The translations under genes were made by a program, and so were the position numbers. DNA of 64,000 nt from JBCDCY01 sp039180875 (GTDB taxonomy: Bacteria; Pseudomonadota; Alphaproteobacteria; Rhodobacterales; Rhodobacteraceae), in the NCBI GenBank assembly GCA_039180875.1, contig JBCDCY010000003.1, forward strand, positions 347,321-411,320, written 5' to 3'. This document shows, one piece after another, positions 1-8,348 of the stretch. Below the pieces are notes generated by a model. That model saw only the letters and a program-made list of their open reading frames with translations, had not been told where the DNA came from and did not search any database. Every line of letters begins with the position of its first letter. Position 1 is the stretch's first letter.

Positions 1-71
1 AGCTGGGTGCCAAGGAGCAGGATCGCCGCCACCGCCGCGACCCGAGCAAAGAGACTCCACCTCAGTCGCAC
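1..71 (-). CDS. Sensor histidine kinase, N-terminal fragment (runs off left edge)
   Basis: On the minus strand a GTG start at 69-71 overlaps the last codons of the response regulator gene and opens a frame reading MRLRWSLFARV followed by an Ala/Leu-rich hydrophobic stretch, then leaves the window. A basic start followed at once by a membrane helix is typical of the first transmembrane segment of a sensor kinase, and response regulator/kinase pairs are often overlapped this way. Only about 23 residues are visible, so the identification rests on gene order and the hydrophobic N-terminus. No kinase motif can be seen. Confidence 0.5.
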   Translation of the reverse strand, partial: MRLRWSLFARVAAVAAILLLGTQ

Positions 72-784
72 AGCCGGCGCACCTCTGCGGCGAACAGATA
101 GCCGGCGTTGCGCACCGTCTTGATCAGCCCCGGCCGGCGCGGATCGTCGCCGAGCTTGGCGCGCAGGCGGCTCACTTGGACGTCGACCGTGCGGTCGAAG
201 GCGTCGGTGGCGCGGCTCTGGCTCTCCTCCATCAGGCGATCGCGGCTCAGCACCCGGCGGGGCTGGCGCACGAAAGCGCGGAGGAGGGCGAACTCACCGG
301 AGGTCAGCACGATCTCCGCCCCGTCGCGGGTGACGATATGAGCGTCGAGGTCGATGACGAAGCCGGCAAAGGCGTGGCGGGCGCCGGGGCGCACAGCCGG
401 CCCGGCCGGGCCGGCGCGGCGCAGGATGGCGCGGATCCGGGCGACGAGCTCGCGCGGGTTGAAGGGTTTGGCGAGGTAGTCGTCGGCGCCGATCTCCAAG
501 CCGACGATGCGGTCGATATCCTCCCCTCGTGCCGTCAGCATCAGGATCGGCGGCCCCTCCCCGGCCCGCAGCCGCCGGCAGATGGAGAGGCCGTCCTCCC
601 CCGGCAACATCAGGTCGAGCACGATCAGATCGGCCGCCTGCCGGGCCAAAGCTCGGTCGAGCTCCACTCCATCTCGGGCAAGCTCCGCCGCGAAACCCTC
701 CCGCGCGAGCATGTCGCGGGTGAGCGGCCCGATCTCGGGATCGTCCTCGACCACGAGGACGCGGGCTAGGGTCGGCTTGGCCAT
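62..784 (-). CDS. OmpR-family two-component response regulator
   Basis: A 240-residue DNA-binding response regulator. The receiver domain shows the acidic pair in VLVVEDDPE, the phosphoacceptor Asp in VLDLMLPGEDG, the switch Thr in LMLTARG, and the conserved Lys in AKPFNPREL. The C-terminal winged helix carries RLRAKLGDD and KTVRNAGYLF. I chose the ATG at 784 because it leaves the usual short lead before the receiver strand. A longer frame reaching 838 exists but lacks a ribosome-binding site and would be unusual for the family. The partner kinase begins inside its last codons. A perfect tandem repeat upstream (841-860) is a likely autoregulatory site. Confidence 0.93.
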   Translation of the reverse strand: MAKPTLARVLVVEDDPEIGPLTRDMLAREGFAAELARDGVELDRALARQAADLIVLDLMLPGEDGLSICRRLRAGEGPPILMLTARGEDIDRIVGLEIGADDYLAKPFNPRELVARIRAILRRAGPAGPAVRPGARHAFAGFVIDLDAHIVTRDGAEIVLTSGEFALLRAFVRQPRRVLSRDRLMEESQSRATDAFDRTVDVQVSRLRAKLGDDPRRPGLIKTVRNAGYLFAAEVRRLCD

Positions 785-840
785 CCTCTGGAGCCTAGGC
801 GAGGTGCCGCTGCCGCTCCAGGCGCGCGGCAGGGCCATTT

Positions 841-860
841 ACAAAACGTCACAAAACGTC
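841..860. promoter_or_regulatory. Perfect tandem 10-bp repeat, probable response-regulator operator
   Basis: ACAAAACGTC occurs twice head-to-tail without a gap, between the divergent response regulator gene and the secreted-protein gene at 939. OmpR-family dimers bind two direct half-sites about one helical turn apart, so a 10-bp tandem repeat here fits an operator controlling one or both genes. The sequence is seen directly; the binding role is inferred. Confidence 0.5.
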
Positions 861-938
861 GTCCGGGCGAAATCCGCCGGACACGTGGCGGATGCAGATT
901 GCAGGCCGACGAGAACAGAGAGCAGGAAGGAAACCGAG

Positions 939-1421
939 ATGCAGCGATCCCTGATCCTCGCCGCAGCCGTCGCCATCGCCACGGCCGGCGCGGCGGACGC
1001 CCAGTTTCGCAGCGAGCGCACGGTGAGCGGCGCCAACGGCAGCACCATCGTGGTGGAGACCGAGAGCCAGCGGACGGAGGCCGGCCGCACCACCACGGTC
1101 ACCGGCACCACGTCGAACGGCCGGGGTTGGACGCGCCAAACCAACCGCAGCTTCGATCCCACGACCCGCACCTGGACCCGCCAGGGCAGCGGCACGACTG
1201 CGGGCGGCAACACTTGGTCCTCGAACCAAAGCACCACCTGCGCCGGCGGCAACTGCCAGCGGACGGGCACGGTGACCGGCCCGCGCGGCACCTCCAACTG
1301 GTCGGGTGAGGCCACGCGCATCGGGCCCGGCGAGGTCCAGGGTCAGCGCACCTGGACCGGCCCACGCGGGCGGAGCGGTGGGTCGAGCTGGACCTGGCGC
1401 CGCCTCCGGTCTGGCGACTGA
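939..1421 (+). CDS. Secreted Thr/Gly/Ser-rich hypothetical protein
   Basis: A 160-residue protein with a strong ribosome-binding site (AGGAAGG) and a clear signal peptide (MQRSLILAAAVAIATAG, cleaved near ADAQ). The mature part is low in hydrophobics and built from repeated short patterns such as RTTTVTGTTSNG, TRTWTRQGSGTT and RTWTGPRG, suggesting an extended beta-rich or repetitive periplasmic protein. It contains a single CAGGNC pair of cysteines. No known family is recognised. It sits directly behind the two-component operator, and its stop overlaps the next start (TGATG), so the two genes are probably co-translated and may be the regulator's targets. Confidence 0.8.
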   Translation: MQRSLILAAAVAIATAGAADAQFRSERTVSGANGSTIVVETESQRTEAGRTTTVTGTTSNGRGWTRQTNRSFDPTTRTWTRQGSGTTAGGNTWSSNQSTTCAGGNCQRTGTVTGPRGTSNWSGEATRIGPGEVQGQRTWTGPRGRSGGSSWTWRRLRSGD

Positions 1422-2332
1422 TGCGAGGCTTCGCGACCCTCTTGGCGCTGGCGGGTCTGCTGCTCGCCAGCCCGCTCGCCCGGGCCGAGAGCGCGGCCTT
1501 GCAAGCGCAGATCACCGAGGTGCATGCCGCCGTCGCCCCCTACCGTGACGTGGCCGCAGCCCGGGCGGCGGGCTGGCGGCGCACCACGGCCCATGTGCCG
1601 CTGATGGGGGAGCACTGGTCGAAACGGCGCGCCGAGCCCGATTACGTCGACGGGCAGCCGATCGACTTCACCCAGCCCTCCAACCTCATCTACGCCGAGA
1701 TCGGCGGCCGGCGGGAGCTGGTGGCGGTCGCCTATGTGGTGCGGATCGGCCCGAACGATCCGTTGCCGGAGGGCTTTCAGGGCGCCGAGGATCTGTGGCA
1801 CGTGCACAACCTCGACCAGATCCTCGCGGCGGTGGGTGAGGTGCGGCCCTTCGTGGCCCGACTCGGCCGATCCTGGGTGGATCGGCGGCTGGCAAGCGAC
1901 GGCCGGCGCCGCCTGGCGATGCTGCATGTCTGGCTCGACGGGCGCAATCCGCTCGGCCGGTTCGAGAACCTGGATCCCACCCTGCCCTATCGCCGCCACG
2001 GGCTGGGTCCGGCGCATTGGTCCGGCGCCTCGCTCGACGCGGCCCGCGGGGTGGCGCTGGCCCTGCCCGAGGGCTGCGAGGAGGAGTTTGACGGCAAGCT
2101 CCGCCTGGCCGGGGTGGAGCGCCGGCGGAAGCGCCAGATCCTGGCGCTCTGCCGGGATTACGCCGCGCAGGTGCGCGGCCAGATCAGCGCACCCCCGGCC
2201 ACGCTCAACCGGGTGGCGGAGGAGGCGGCCCGCACCCTCGACAGCCATCTGCTGATCCTGCTGCGGCCGGCCGAGACCGCCCGTATCGCTGCCCTGGTCG
2301 AGGGTCCGAGCGGCATCTGCATGGCGCGCTGA
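1421..2332 (+). CDS. Secreted hypothetical protein coupled to the upstream gene
   Basis: A 303-residue protein with a signal peptide (MRGFATLLALAGLLLASPLARA). The mature region contains MLHVWLDGRNPLGRFENLDP and DLWHVHNLDQI, with several His, Trp and acidic residues, but I do not recognise a family or catalytic motif. Its ATG overlaps the stop of the preceding secreted protein by one base. The two probably form an envelope-associated pair under the adjacent two-component system. Confidence 0.8.
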   Translation: MRGFATLLALAGLLLASPLARAESAALQAQITEVHAAVAPYRDVAAARAAGWRRTTAHVPLMGEHWSKRRAEPDYVDGQPIDFTQPSNLIYAEIGGRRELVAVAYVVRIGPNDPLPEGFQGAEDLWHVHNLDQILAAVGEVRPFVARLGRSWVDRRLASDGRRRLAMLHVWLDGRNPLGRFENLDPTLPYRRHGLGPAHWSGASLDAARGVALALPEGCEEEFDGKLRLAGVERRRKRQILALCRDYAAQVRGQISAPPATLNRVAEEAARTLDSHLLILLRPAETARIAALVEGPSGICMAR

Positions 2333-2417
2333 GGCGGGCGGATCGTCGATCAGGGCGTTTTACAACGCGGTTGGGGCGCGGCAAGGTGTCCTCGGACGGT
2401 GTCCGAGGGAGGAAACA

Positions 2418-3458
2418 ATGAAACATCTTGCAACTTCACTGCTGGCGGTGGCGGCGCTCGCCACCGGCCCGGCGGTGGCCCAGGTCAACCTGACGGCCGA
2501 GACCGCCTCGCCAGGCGGCGTCGCCCATCTCTCCACCATCTCGCTAGCGGAGGCGGCGGCGGCGGAGGGGGTGGCCAACATCCAGGTCTCCGACGGCCAG
2601 ACGCTCACCAACACCATTGTCAACGTGGCCGAGGGCAACACCGACATCTCGGCCGCCCCGTTCATCCTGCCGTTTCTGCTGTCGCGGGGCGTGGGGCCCT
2701 ACGCCGCCCAGGGACCGGAGCAGGGGGCGGAGCTCGCCGACAATCTCGCGGTGCTCTACACCTACAATCTCGGCGTCTTCACGCTCTACGCCTTCGACAG
2801 CTCGCCAGTGAAGGGCTGGGACACGATCGAGGGCCAGCGGATCTACAACGGCCCGCCCCGGGGCGGCGCGCTGAACAACGCCCGCGCCATTATCAAGATC
2901 ATCACCGGCCTCGACGACGGCGACGGCTACGAGGGCGTGCAGGTAAACTGGGGCCAGGCGGTACCAACCATCACCGGTGGCGCGGCGGATGCCATGGTGC
3001 TGCCGACGAACTTTCCCGACGGGCGGATGTCGCGCTCCCTCGGCTCCGGCAACATGACGATCTGGTCGATGCCAAGCGAGGCGTTCGAGAGCGAGGCGTC
3101 GCAGAACTACGCCCAGGTGCCGGGCTCCGCCGCCTTCGCCATGCCGATCGCCGATCTCAACTTCGGCGACGGCGTCACGGTGGTGTCTGAGGACGAGATG
3201 TTCCGCGGCCTCGCCACCATCGGCGGCGAGATTGTCAATGTCGACATGGACTTCGACACCGCCAAGGCCTTGACCGCAGCCTTCATCGCCCGCCTGGACG
3301 AGACGCGCCAGCGCACGCCCTTCGCCGCCGCCGCCCAGTTCGGCGACACCGATCCGGCCGCCACCGGCATGTGCGGGCGGAACCCGCTCAAATACCATCC
3401 CGGCGCGGTTGCCGCGTGGGAGGAGGCGGGCTTCACCATCCCCGATTGCGCCAAGTAG
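2418..3458 (+). CDS. TAXI-family TRAP transporter solute-binding protein
   Basis: A 346-residue periplasmic binding protein. The start has a good site (GGAGG a few bases before ATG) and a signal peptide ending ATGPAVAQ. The body shows TAXI features: an early small-molecule-binding segment (VSDGQTLTNTIVNVAEGNTDIS), a YTYNLGVFTLYAF strand, GPPRGGALNNA and a C-terminal NPLKYHPGAVAAWEEAGF, which matches the HPGA(V/L)+Trp ending typical of the family. It delivers substrate to the fused permease encoded 62 bases downstream. TAXI systems take up organic acids or amino acids such as glutamate or succinate; the substrate here cannot be read from sequence. Confidence 0.93.
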   Translation: MKHLATSLLAVAALATGPAVAQVNLTAETASPGGVAHLSTISLAEAAAAEGVANIQVSDGQTLTNTIVNVAEGNTDISAAPFILPFLLSRGVGPYAAQGPEQGAELADNLAVLYTYNLGVFTLYAFDSSPVKGWDTIEGQRIYNGPPRGGALNNARAIIKIITGLDDGDGYEGVQVNWGQAVPTITGGAADAMVLPTNFPDGRMSRSLGSGNMTIWSMPSEAFESEASQNYAQVPGSAAFAMPIADLNFGDGVTVVSEDEMFRGLATIGGEIVNVDMDFDTAKALTAAFIARLDETRQRTPFAAAAQFGDTDPAATGMCGRNPLKYHPGAVAAWEEAGFTIPDCAK

Positions 3459-3470
3459 GGCAGGCCGACC

Positions 3471-3501
3471 GGTCCGGGGCGCCGACGCTGCGCCCCGGAC
3501 C
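3471..3501 (+). terminator. Intercistronic hairpin between TRAP binding protein and permease
   Basis: GGTCCGGGGCGC and GCGCCCCGGACC form a perfect 12-bp stem with a 7-base loop. No T-run follows, so it is better read as an mRNA-stabilising or partial terminator structure that would raise binding protein over permease. The second TRAP locus has an equivalent hairpin at 25695-25725. Confidence 0.6.
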
Positions 3502-3520
3502 TGCGCCGCGGTGAGCTGGG

Positions 3521-5854
3521 ATGAGTGACGAGGTTCCGGTCCGGCGGGGGACGCTGCTTTACGTCCTCGCCCTCCTGCTGATCCTGTTTGGGCTGACCAA
3601 TGCGATGCCCGGGATCCCGGGTCTGCAGTCGGGCCTGCGCGACCTGACCGGTCTCGACTGGCTGCGCGTCCACCGCTTCCCGACAGAGTATTTCTACCCG
3701 CTCGTCTTCTTCATGTTGATGGCGGCGGTGGTGCTGCGCCATTCGATCTTTCGCGCCTGGTCCACCGGCCCGGCCTGGCGGCGCCGGCTCGGCCTGGCGG
3801 CCGATGCGATCATGCTCTTCATGGCCGGCCTGATCTCCGTCACCTACCTCGTGGAGATCGAGGCGGTCTGCCTGATCGACCGGATGACCGGCCTCCGCGC
3901 CGAGCTGATTGCGGAGTCCCTGGCGCGGGAGGCGGAGCTGGCCGAGCTCATGGGGCTCGAGCCGCCCACCACCGTCGACGACCCGAAATGCGTGCAGACC
4001 ACCGGCGGCTGGCTGGTGCTGATCGTCGGCCTCGCGGTGGTGACCTTCCTGGCCTACAATGTCCGGGTCTGGGGCCTGCCATTGGTGCTCGTCGCCATCC
4101 TGGTGGCCGGCTACACCATCGCCACGGTGCTGGTCTGGTATTTCCACGGGCCCGAGGACATCAACAAATACCTGATGACCAAGATCGGGGGGGAGCCGCG
4201 GCTGCTCTCGGACGGTCGGCCGCGCATCCACGACATCCTGGTGAACGATGCGACCGGGCTGATGGGCCGGTTCCTCGACATCATCCTCAACACGATCTTT
4301 CCCTATCTGGTGCTCGGCTCCCTCTTCGGTGCCTCGGCCGGGGGGCAGTCGCTGATCAAGCTCGCCTTTCGCTGGACACGGCGGCTGCGGGGCGGGCCGG
4401 CCCATGCGGCGATCGTCTCCTCCTCCCTCTTCGGCACGATCTCCGGCGGGCCGGTGGTGAACGTGCTCTCGACCGGGGTGCTGACCATCCCAATGATGAT
4501 CAAGCGGGGCTTCTCCCGGGTCTTCGCCGGGGGCGTGGAGGCGGCGGCGAGCTCTGGCGGCTCGATCATGCCGCCGGTGATGGGGGTGGCAGCCTTTATC
4601 CTCGCGGCACTCACCAACGTGCCCTACCGCGAGGTCATCATCGCCGCGCTGATCCCGGCACTCGCCTATTACCTCTGCCTCTTCCTCTCGGTGGTCTTCC
4701 AGTCGCGCAAGCAGCGGATCGAGGCGATCGGCGAGTTGACGGAGGAGATGCACCTCTCCCGCCAGGACATCCTCAACCTGGTGATGATCGCCGGGCCGAT
4801 CCTCTTGATCCTGGCGCTGCTTCTCACGTCGAAGGAGGCGGTGGGCTGCGGCCTGCTCGGCGCGCTCCTCGGCGCGACGACGATGGAGGGGCCGAACGGC
4901 TGCGTGGCCACGGATCTGCCGTGGCTGCTACGCCTCGTGCAGAACTCCGCCGGCGATGCCGGCAGCGCCGGCTGGTGGGCCGTCATGCTGATGGTCGTGC
5001 TGCTGTTTCTCGACCCCGCCATGCGCCGCGCGCCGGCCCGGCTGCTCGATGCGCTGGCCAATGCCGGGGTACTGATCGCCACGCTCTACCTGATGTTCCT
5101 GGCGGTCTCGATCATCGACTTCTGCCTCAACCTCACCGGGCTTTCCGAGTTCATCGCCCTCGACGTGCTGAGCTGGCTGCGGCCGATGAACCTGGGCGAG
5201 GCGGGCTCCACCGGCATCCAGCTCGTGGCGCTCTTCGCCACCATGGTGCTGGCGGTGCTGCTCGGCATGGGGATGCCGGCGGCGCCGGCCTACATCAACG
5301 TGGCGCTGCTGATGGGGCCGGTGCTGGCCGGGCTCGGCCTGTCGATCTTTGCGGCGAACATGTTCATCTTCTATTTCGCCGTCGCCTCGGCCATCACCCC
5401 GCCGGTGGCCCTCGCGGCCTTCGCGGCCGCTTCGATCACCCGGGCGGAGCCCATGGCGACGGGCTTTTCCGCCGTACGCTCGGGCATCGTAATGTTCGTC
5501 ATCCCGTTCATCTTCGCGCTCTATCCCGAGCTGCTGCTGATCGACGCCGCCCTGATCGACCCCGAAAGCAGCCTCAGCGCGCCCCGCTACCTGCCGGGAT
5601 ATGAGGAGCGCAACCTGCCCCTGATGCTCGCCGCGCTGCTGCCGCGCATGGCCCTCGCCCTCTATCTGCTGGCCAGCGCCCTTGCCCGTTTCGACCGAAC
5701 GGAGTTGGCGGCGTGGGAGGTCGCGGCGCGGCTGCTGCTCGTCGCGCTGCTGCTGAGCTACCCGCCGGCGATCTTCCTGCCGGCCGCGGTGGCGGCGATC
5801 GGGCTGCTGGCGCTGCACCATCTGAGGGCAGCACGGCGGCCGGCGCCGGCCTGA
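3521..5854 (+). CDS. TRAP transporter fused permease (TAXI type)
   Basis: A 777-residue inner-membrane protein in which the small (DctQ-like) and large (DctM-like) TRAP permease subunits are fused, the usual form for TAXI systems. About 16-18 hydrophobic segments are visible. Characteristic motifs include ISGGPVVNVLSTGVLTIPMM, SSGGSIMPPVMG and GMGMPAAPAY, plus a late AITPPVALAAFAAASI helix. Energy comes from an ion gradient. It follows the binding protein gene, separated by a strong hairpin. A hydrophilic insert of about 40 residues with two cysteines lies between helices near residues 115-160. Confidence 0.95.
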   Translation: MSDEVPVRRGTLLYVLALLLILFGLTNAMPGIPGLQSGLRDLTGLDWLRVHRFPTEYFYPLVFFMLMAAVVLRHSIFRAWSTGPAWRRRLGLAADAIMLFMAGLISVTYLVEIEAVCLIDRMTGLRAELIAESLAREAELAELMGLEPPTTVDDPKCVQTTGGWLVLIVGLAVVTFLAYNVRVWGLPLVLVAILVAGYTIATVLVWYFHGPEDINKYLMTKIGGEPRLLSDGRPRIHDILVNDATGLMGRFLDIILNTIFPYLVLGSLFGASAGGQSLIKLAFRWTRRLRGGPAHAAIVSSSLFGTISGGPVVNVLSTGVLTIPMMIKRGFSRVFAGGVEAAASSGGSIMPPVMGVAAFILAALTNVPYREVIIAALIPALAYYLCLFLSVVFQSRKQRIEAIGELTEEMHLSRQDILNLVMIAGPILLILALLLTSKEAVGCGLLGALLGATTMEGPNGCVATDLPWLLRLVQNSAGDAGSAGWWAVMLMVVLLFLDPAMRRAPARLLDALANAGVLIATLYLMFLAVSIIDFCLNLTGLSEFIALDVLSWLRPMNLGEAGSTGIQLVALFATMVLAVLLGMGMPAAPAYINVALLMGPVLAGLGLSIFAANMFIFYFAVASAITPPVALAAFAAASITRAEPMATGFSAVRSGIVMFVIPFIFALYPELLLIDAALIDPESSLSAPRYLPGYEERNLPLMLAALLPRMALALYLLASALARFDRTELAAWEVAARLLLVALLLSYPPAIFLPAAVAAIGLLALHHLRAARRPAPA

Positions 5855-5872
5855 GCCCGGCGGGCGGGGTGC

Positions 5873-5897
5873 CGGAGGAGGTGTTTGCCTCCGGCGG
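5873..5897. terminator. Hairpin between convergent TRAP permease and flotillin genes
   Basis: GCCGGAGG and CCTCCGGC form an 8-bp stem with a 9-base loop, 19 bases after the permease stop and about 80 bases from the convergent flotillin stop. There is no strong T-run on either side. It may act as a bidirectional terminator. Confidence 0.5.
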
Positions 5898-5975
5898 GAA
5901 CACTTAGGTCAATGCGAAAGCCGGGGACCGGTTCTGAGCGCGGAGGGGCTTGGCGGGGCGGCGCCTGCGTCCCGT

Positions 5976-7535
5976 TCAGCGCTTCTGGTCGCGGTCCGGT
6001 GGGCCGAGCGTCTCCTCCAGGTTGACGCCGATCGCATCGCCGATCTTGCGGAGCGCGGGAAGCTGCACCGCCATGTCCATGATGGCGTCGATGGCGTGGT
6101 TGACCGGGGCGCGGGGGCCGTCGCCGGCCTGACCGGAACCGCCGCCGCTCAGATGATTGATCGAGATGCCTTTGATCTTCTCGGCCGGCTTCACCATCTC
6201 CGCCACGATCTTGGGCAGTGCTTCGAGCCGCGCCTTCTCCAGCTCCATCGCCACCAGGGCCTCGGAGCGGGCGTTCTCCGCCTCTAGCCGGGCGAGCGTC
6301 GCCTCGGCCCGGGCGAGCTCTACCGCCTTCACGGCGAGCGCCTCCTCCTCCTGCGCCGCGCGGCGGTCGGCGGCGGTGGCGCGGTCGCTTTCGGCGGCGA
6401 TGCGGGCGCGGAGGGCCGCAGCCTCCGCCGCCTCTTCCGCACCCAGCAGCGCCAATGCCTTCTTCCGCTCGGCCTCGGCGGTCTGGCGCGCAGTGCGCAC
6501 TGCCTCCTCCGCCCGTACGGCATCGGCCCGGGCGGCGTCGGCTTCGGCCTGGGCCCGGCTTTCCTCCTGGGATTTCGCGGCGATCTGGATCAGGCGGTCG
6601 CGCTCGGCCATCTCGAGCGCGCGGGACTGGGCGATCTCGGCCTCCCGGATCGCCTGCTCGCGCGCAATGTCGGCGGCCTGGATCTCTTGCTCCATGCGGA
6701 TGCGGGCATGGGCCGAGGCGCGCTCGGCCTCCGCCTTCCGCGCTGCGACCTCGGCCAGCTGGGCCGCGACCAGGGTCTCGACCTCCTGGGCCTGGGCGAT
6801 CTCGGCCCTTCGTTCCTCGAGTTCGATCTCCAGCTTCCGGCGCGCCGCCTCCATCGCCGCGCGGCGGACCGAGACCTCGCTGTCGCTCTCGATCTCGGCG
6901 CGCTCCTTCTTCGACGTGGCGATCACCTCGGCGAGCTTCCTCATACCGACCGCGTTGAAGGCGTTGTTCTCATCCAGCGCCGCAAAGGGCGTCTGATCGA
7001 GGGCCGAGAGCGAGACGCTGTCGATCTGCAATCCGTATTTCGCCAGCGGCTCGGCCAAGGCCTCCCGCACTTCTGCAACGAAGGCGGCGCGGCTTTCGTG
7101 CAGCTCGTCCATCGAGAGCTTTGCGGCGACGGAGCGGAGGGCATCGACCATCATGCCGTCGAGCAATTCCTTCAACTGATCGCCCTGGAAGAGCCGGCGG
7201 CCGAGGGTCTGGGCGGCGCGGGTGATCGCCTCCGCCTCCGGCTTCACGGAGACGTAGACCTCCGCCCCCACGTCGACGCGCAGGCGGTCGCTGGTGATCA
7301 GCGCCTCCTCGGCCCGGCGGGCGACGTTCATGCGGATCGTCGCCATGTTCACCCGGGTGATCTCGTGAAAATACGGCAGCGCCAGCGTGCCGCCGTCGAT
7401 CACCACGCGGCGCCCGCCGATACCGGTGCGCACGAGGCTCACCTCGTTCGTTGCCCGCTCATAGAACCAGGCGGCCAGCACGATCAGCGCCGCGAAGACG
7501 GCGAGGATGAGGATGATCCAGGCGAGGATGGTCAT
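5976..7535 (-). CDS. Flotillin-family (SPFH/YqiK-like) membrane scaffold protein
   Basis: A 519-residue protein with one N-terminal membrane helix (AWIILILAVFAALIVLAAW), an SPFH domain at about residues 30-200 (VDVGAEVYVSVKP, KYGLQIDSVSLSALDQTPF), and a long Ala/Glu/Arg-rich coiled coil at about residues 200-440. This is the canonical flotillin layout. Flotillins form oligomers that organise membrane microdomains and membrane-protein assemblies. The start has AGGAGG nine bases upstream. It lies 12 bases after the SDR gene, so it is the last gene of the transport/catabolic operon reading leftward from about 16.2 kb, an unusual place for a flotillin. Confidence 0.9.
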   Translation of the reverse strand: MTILAWIILILAVFAALIVLAAWFYERATNEVSLVRTGIGGRRVVIDGGTLALPYFHEITRVNMATIRMNVARRAEEALITSDRLRVDVGAEVYVSVKPEAEAITRAAQTLGRRLFQGDQLKELLDGMMVDALRSVAAKLSMDELHESRAAFVAEVREALAEPLAKYGLQIDSVSLSALDQTPFAALDENNAFNAVGMRKLAEVIATSKKERAEIESDSEVSVRRAAMEAARRKLEIELEERRAEIAQAQEVETLVAAQLAEVAARKAEAERASAHARIRMEQEIQAADIAREQAIREAEIAQSRALEMAERDRLIQIAAKSQEESRAQAEADAARADAVRAEEAVRTARQTAEAERKKALALLGAEEAAEAAALRARIAAESDRATAADRRAAQEEEALAVKAVELARAEATLARLEAENARSEALVAMELEKARLEALPKIVAEMVKPAEKIKGISINHLSGGGSGQAGDGPRAPVNHAIDAIMDMAVQLPALRKIGDAIGVNLEETLGPPDRDQKR

Positions 7536-7547
7536 GTGAGAGGCCTC

Positions 7548-8348
7548 CTATAGCCCGTGCCGATTGCACAGGATGTTCGACGCCATGCCGCCGTCGATGT
7601 GGATGTTGGTGCCGCGAAGCCAGGTCGTCATGTCCGAGAGCAGGAAGGCGACGGCGGGGGCGATATCCTCCGGCCGGCCGGGGCGGTCCATGACGCGGGC
7701 ATCCTCGGCCGCGCGCTCACCGAGGGTGGCGAGGAAGTCGCCGAGGATCGGCGTCTCCACCGGCCCGGGGGAGAGCGCGTTCATCCGGATGCCCCGCTCG
7801 CGCCAGCGCCAGCGGTTCTGCAGGGTCCAGACGAGCAGCGCTTCCTTGGAGAAGAAGTAGCTCCGCCCATCCTCGTTGCTGATGTCGAAGCGCTGCATGA
7901 AGGCCTCCGGCGCGTCGATGTCGACCGCCTCGGAGGCGCGGATCGCCTCGACCGCGTCGGCCCAGCCGAAGCCGGCGAGGGAGGCGAGGTTCACGATGGC
8001 CGCGCCGTCCCGCATCTTGGGCACCAGACCCTCGGTCAGGCGCTTCAGGCCGAAGAGGTTCACCTGCAGCACCTTCTCGGCCGGCGCGGTCGGCGGCAGG
8101 CCGGCGATGTTGGCGAGGCCGTCGATCCCGTCCGGCAACACGTCGATCAGCGCGTCGATGGTGGCGCCTTGGGAGAGATCGGCGCGGTAGAACTCCTCCA
8201 CATGGTCGAAGCGCTTGGTGAGATCCACGCCCAGCACCGTCGCGCCCATCTTCGTGCAGATCCGCGCCGTCTCGAGCCCAATGCCGGAGGCGGAGCCGGT
8301 GACCACGATGGTTTTGCCGGCCAGCAGCGGCAGCGCCTCCCAGTCCAT
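7548..8348 (-). CDS. Short-chain dehydrogenase/reductase
   Basis: A 266-residue classical SDR. It has the TGSASGIG dinucleotide motif near residue 18, a NIAG segment in place of NNAG, the active-site Ser in VNLASLAG, and YFFSK (YxxxK). The tail has PVETPI and a C-terminal HIDGGMASN, typical of 3-hydroxyacyl/steroid/alcohol-oxidising members. The ATG overlaps the stop of the aldehyde dehydrogenase gene (TGATG), so the two are translationally coupled. A likely role is alcohol-to-carbonyl oxidation upstream of that dehydrogenase. The exact substrate is unknown. Confidence 0.9.
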   Translation of the reverse strand: MDWEALPLLAGKTIVVTGSASGIGLETARICTKMGATVLGVDLTKRFDHVEEFYRADLSQGATIDALIDVLPDGIDGLANIAGLPPTAPAEKVLQVNLFGLKRLTEGLVPKMRDGAAIVNLASLAGFGWADAVEAIRASEAVDIDAPEAFMQRFDISNEDGRSYFFSKEALLVWTLQNRWRWRERGIRMNALSPGPVETPILGDFLATLGERAAEDARVMDRPGRPEDIAPAVAFLLSDMTTWLRGTNIHIDGGMASNILCNRHGL

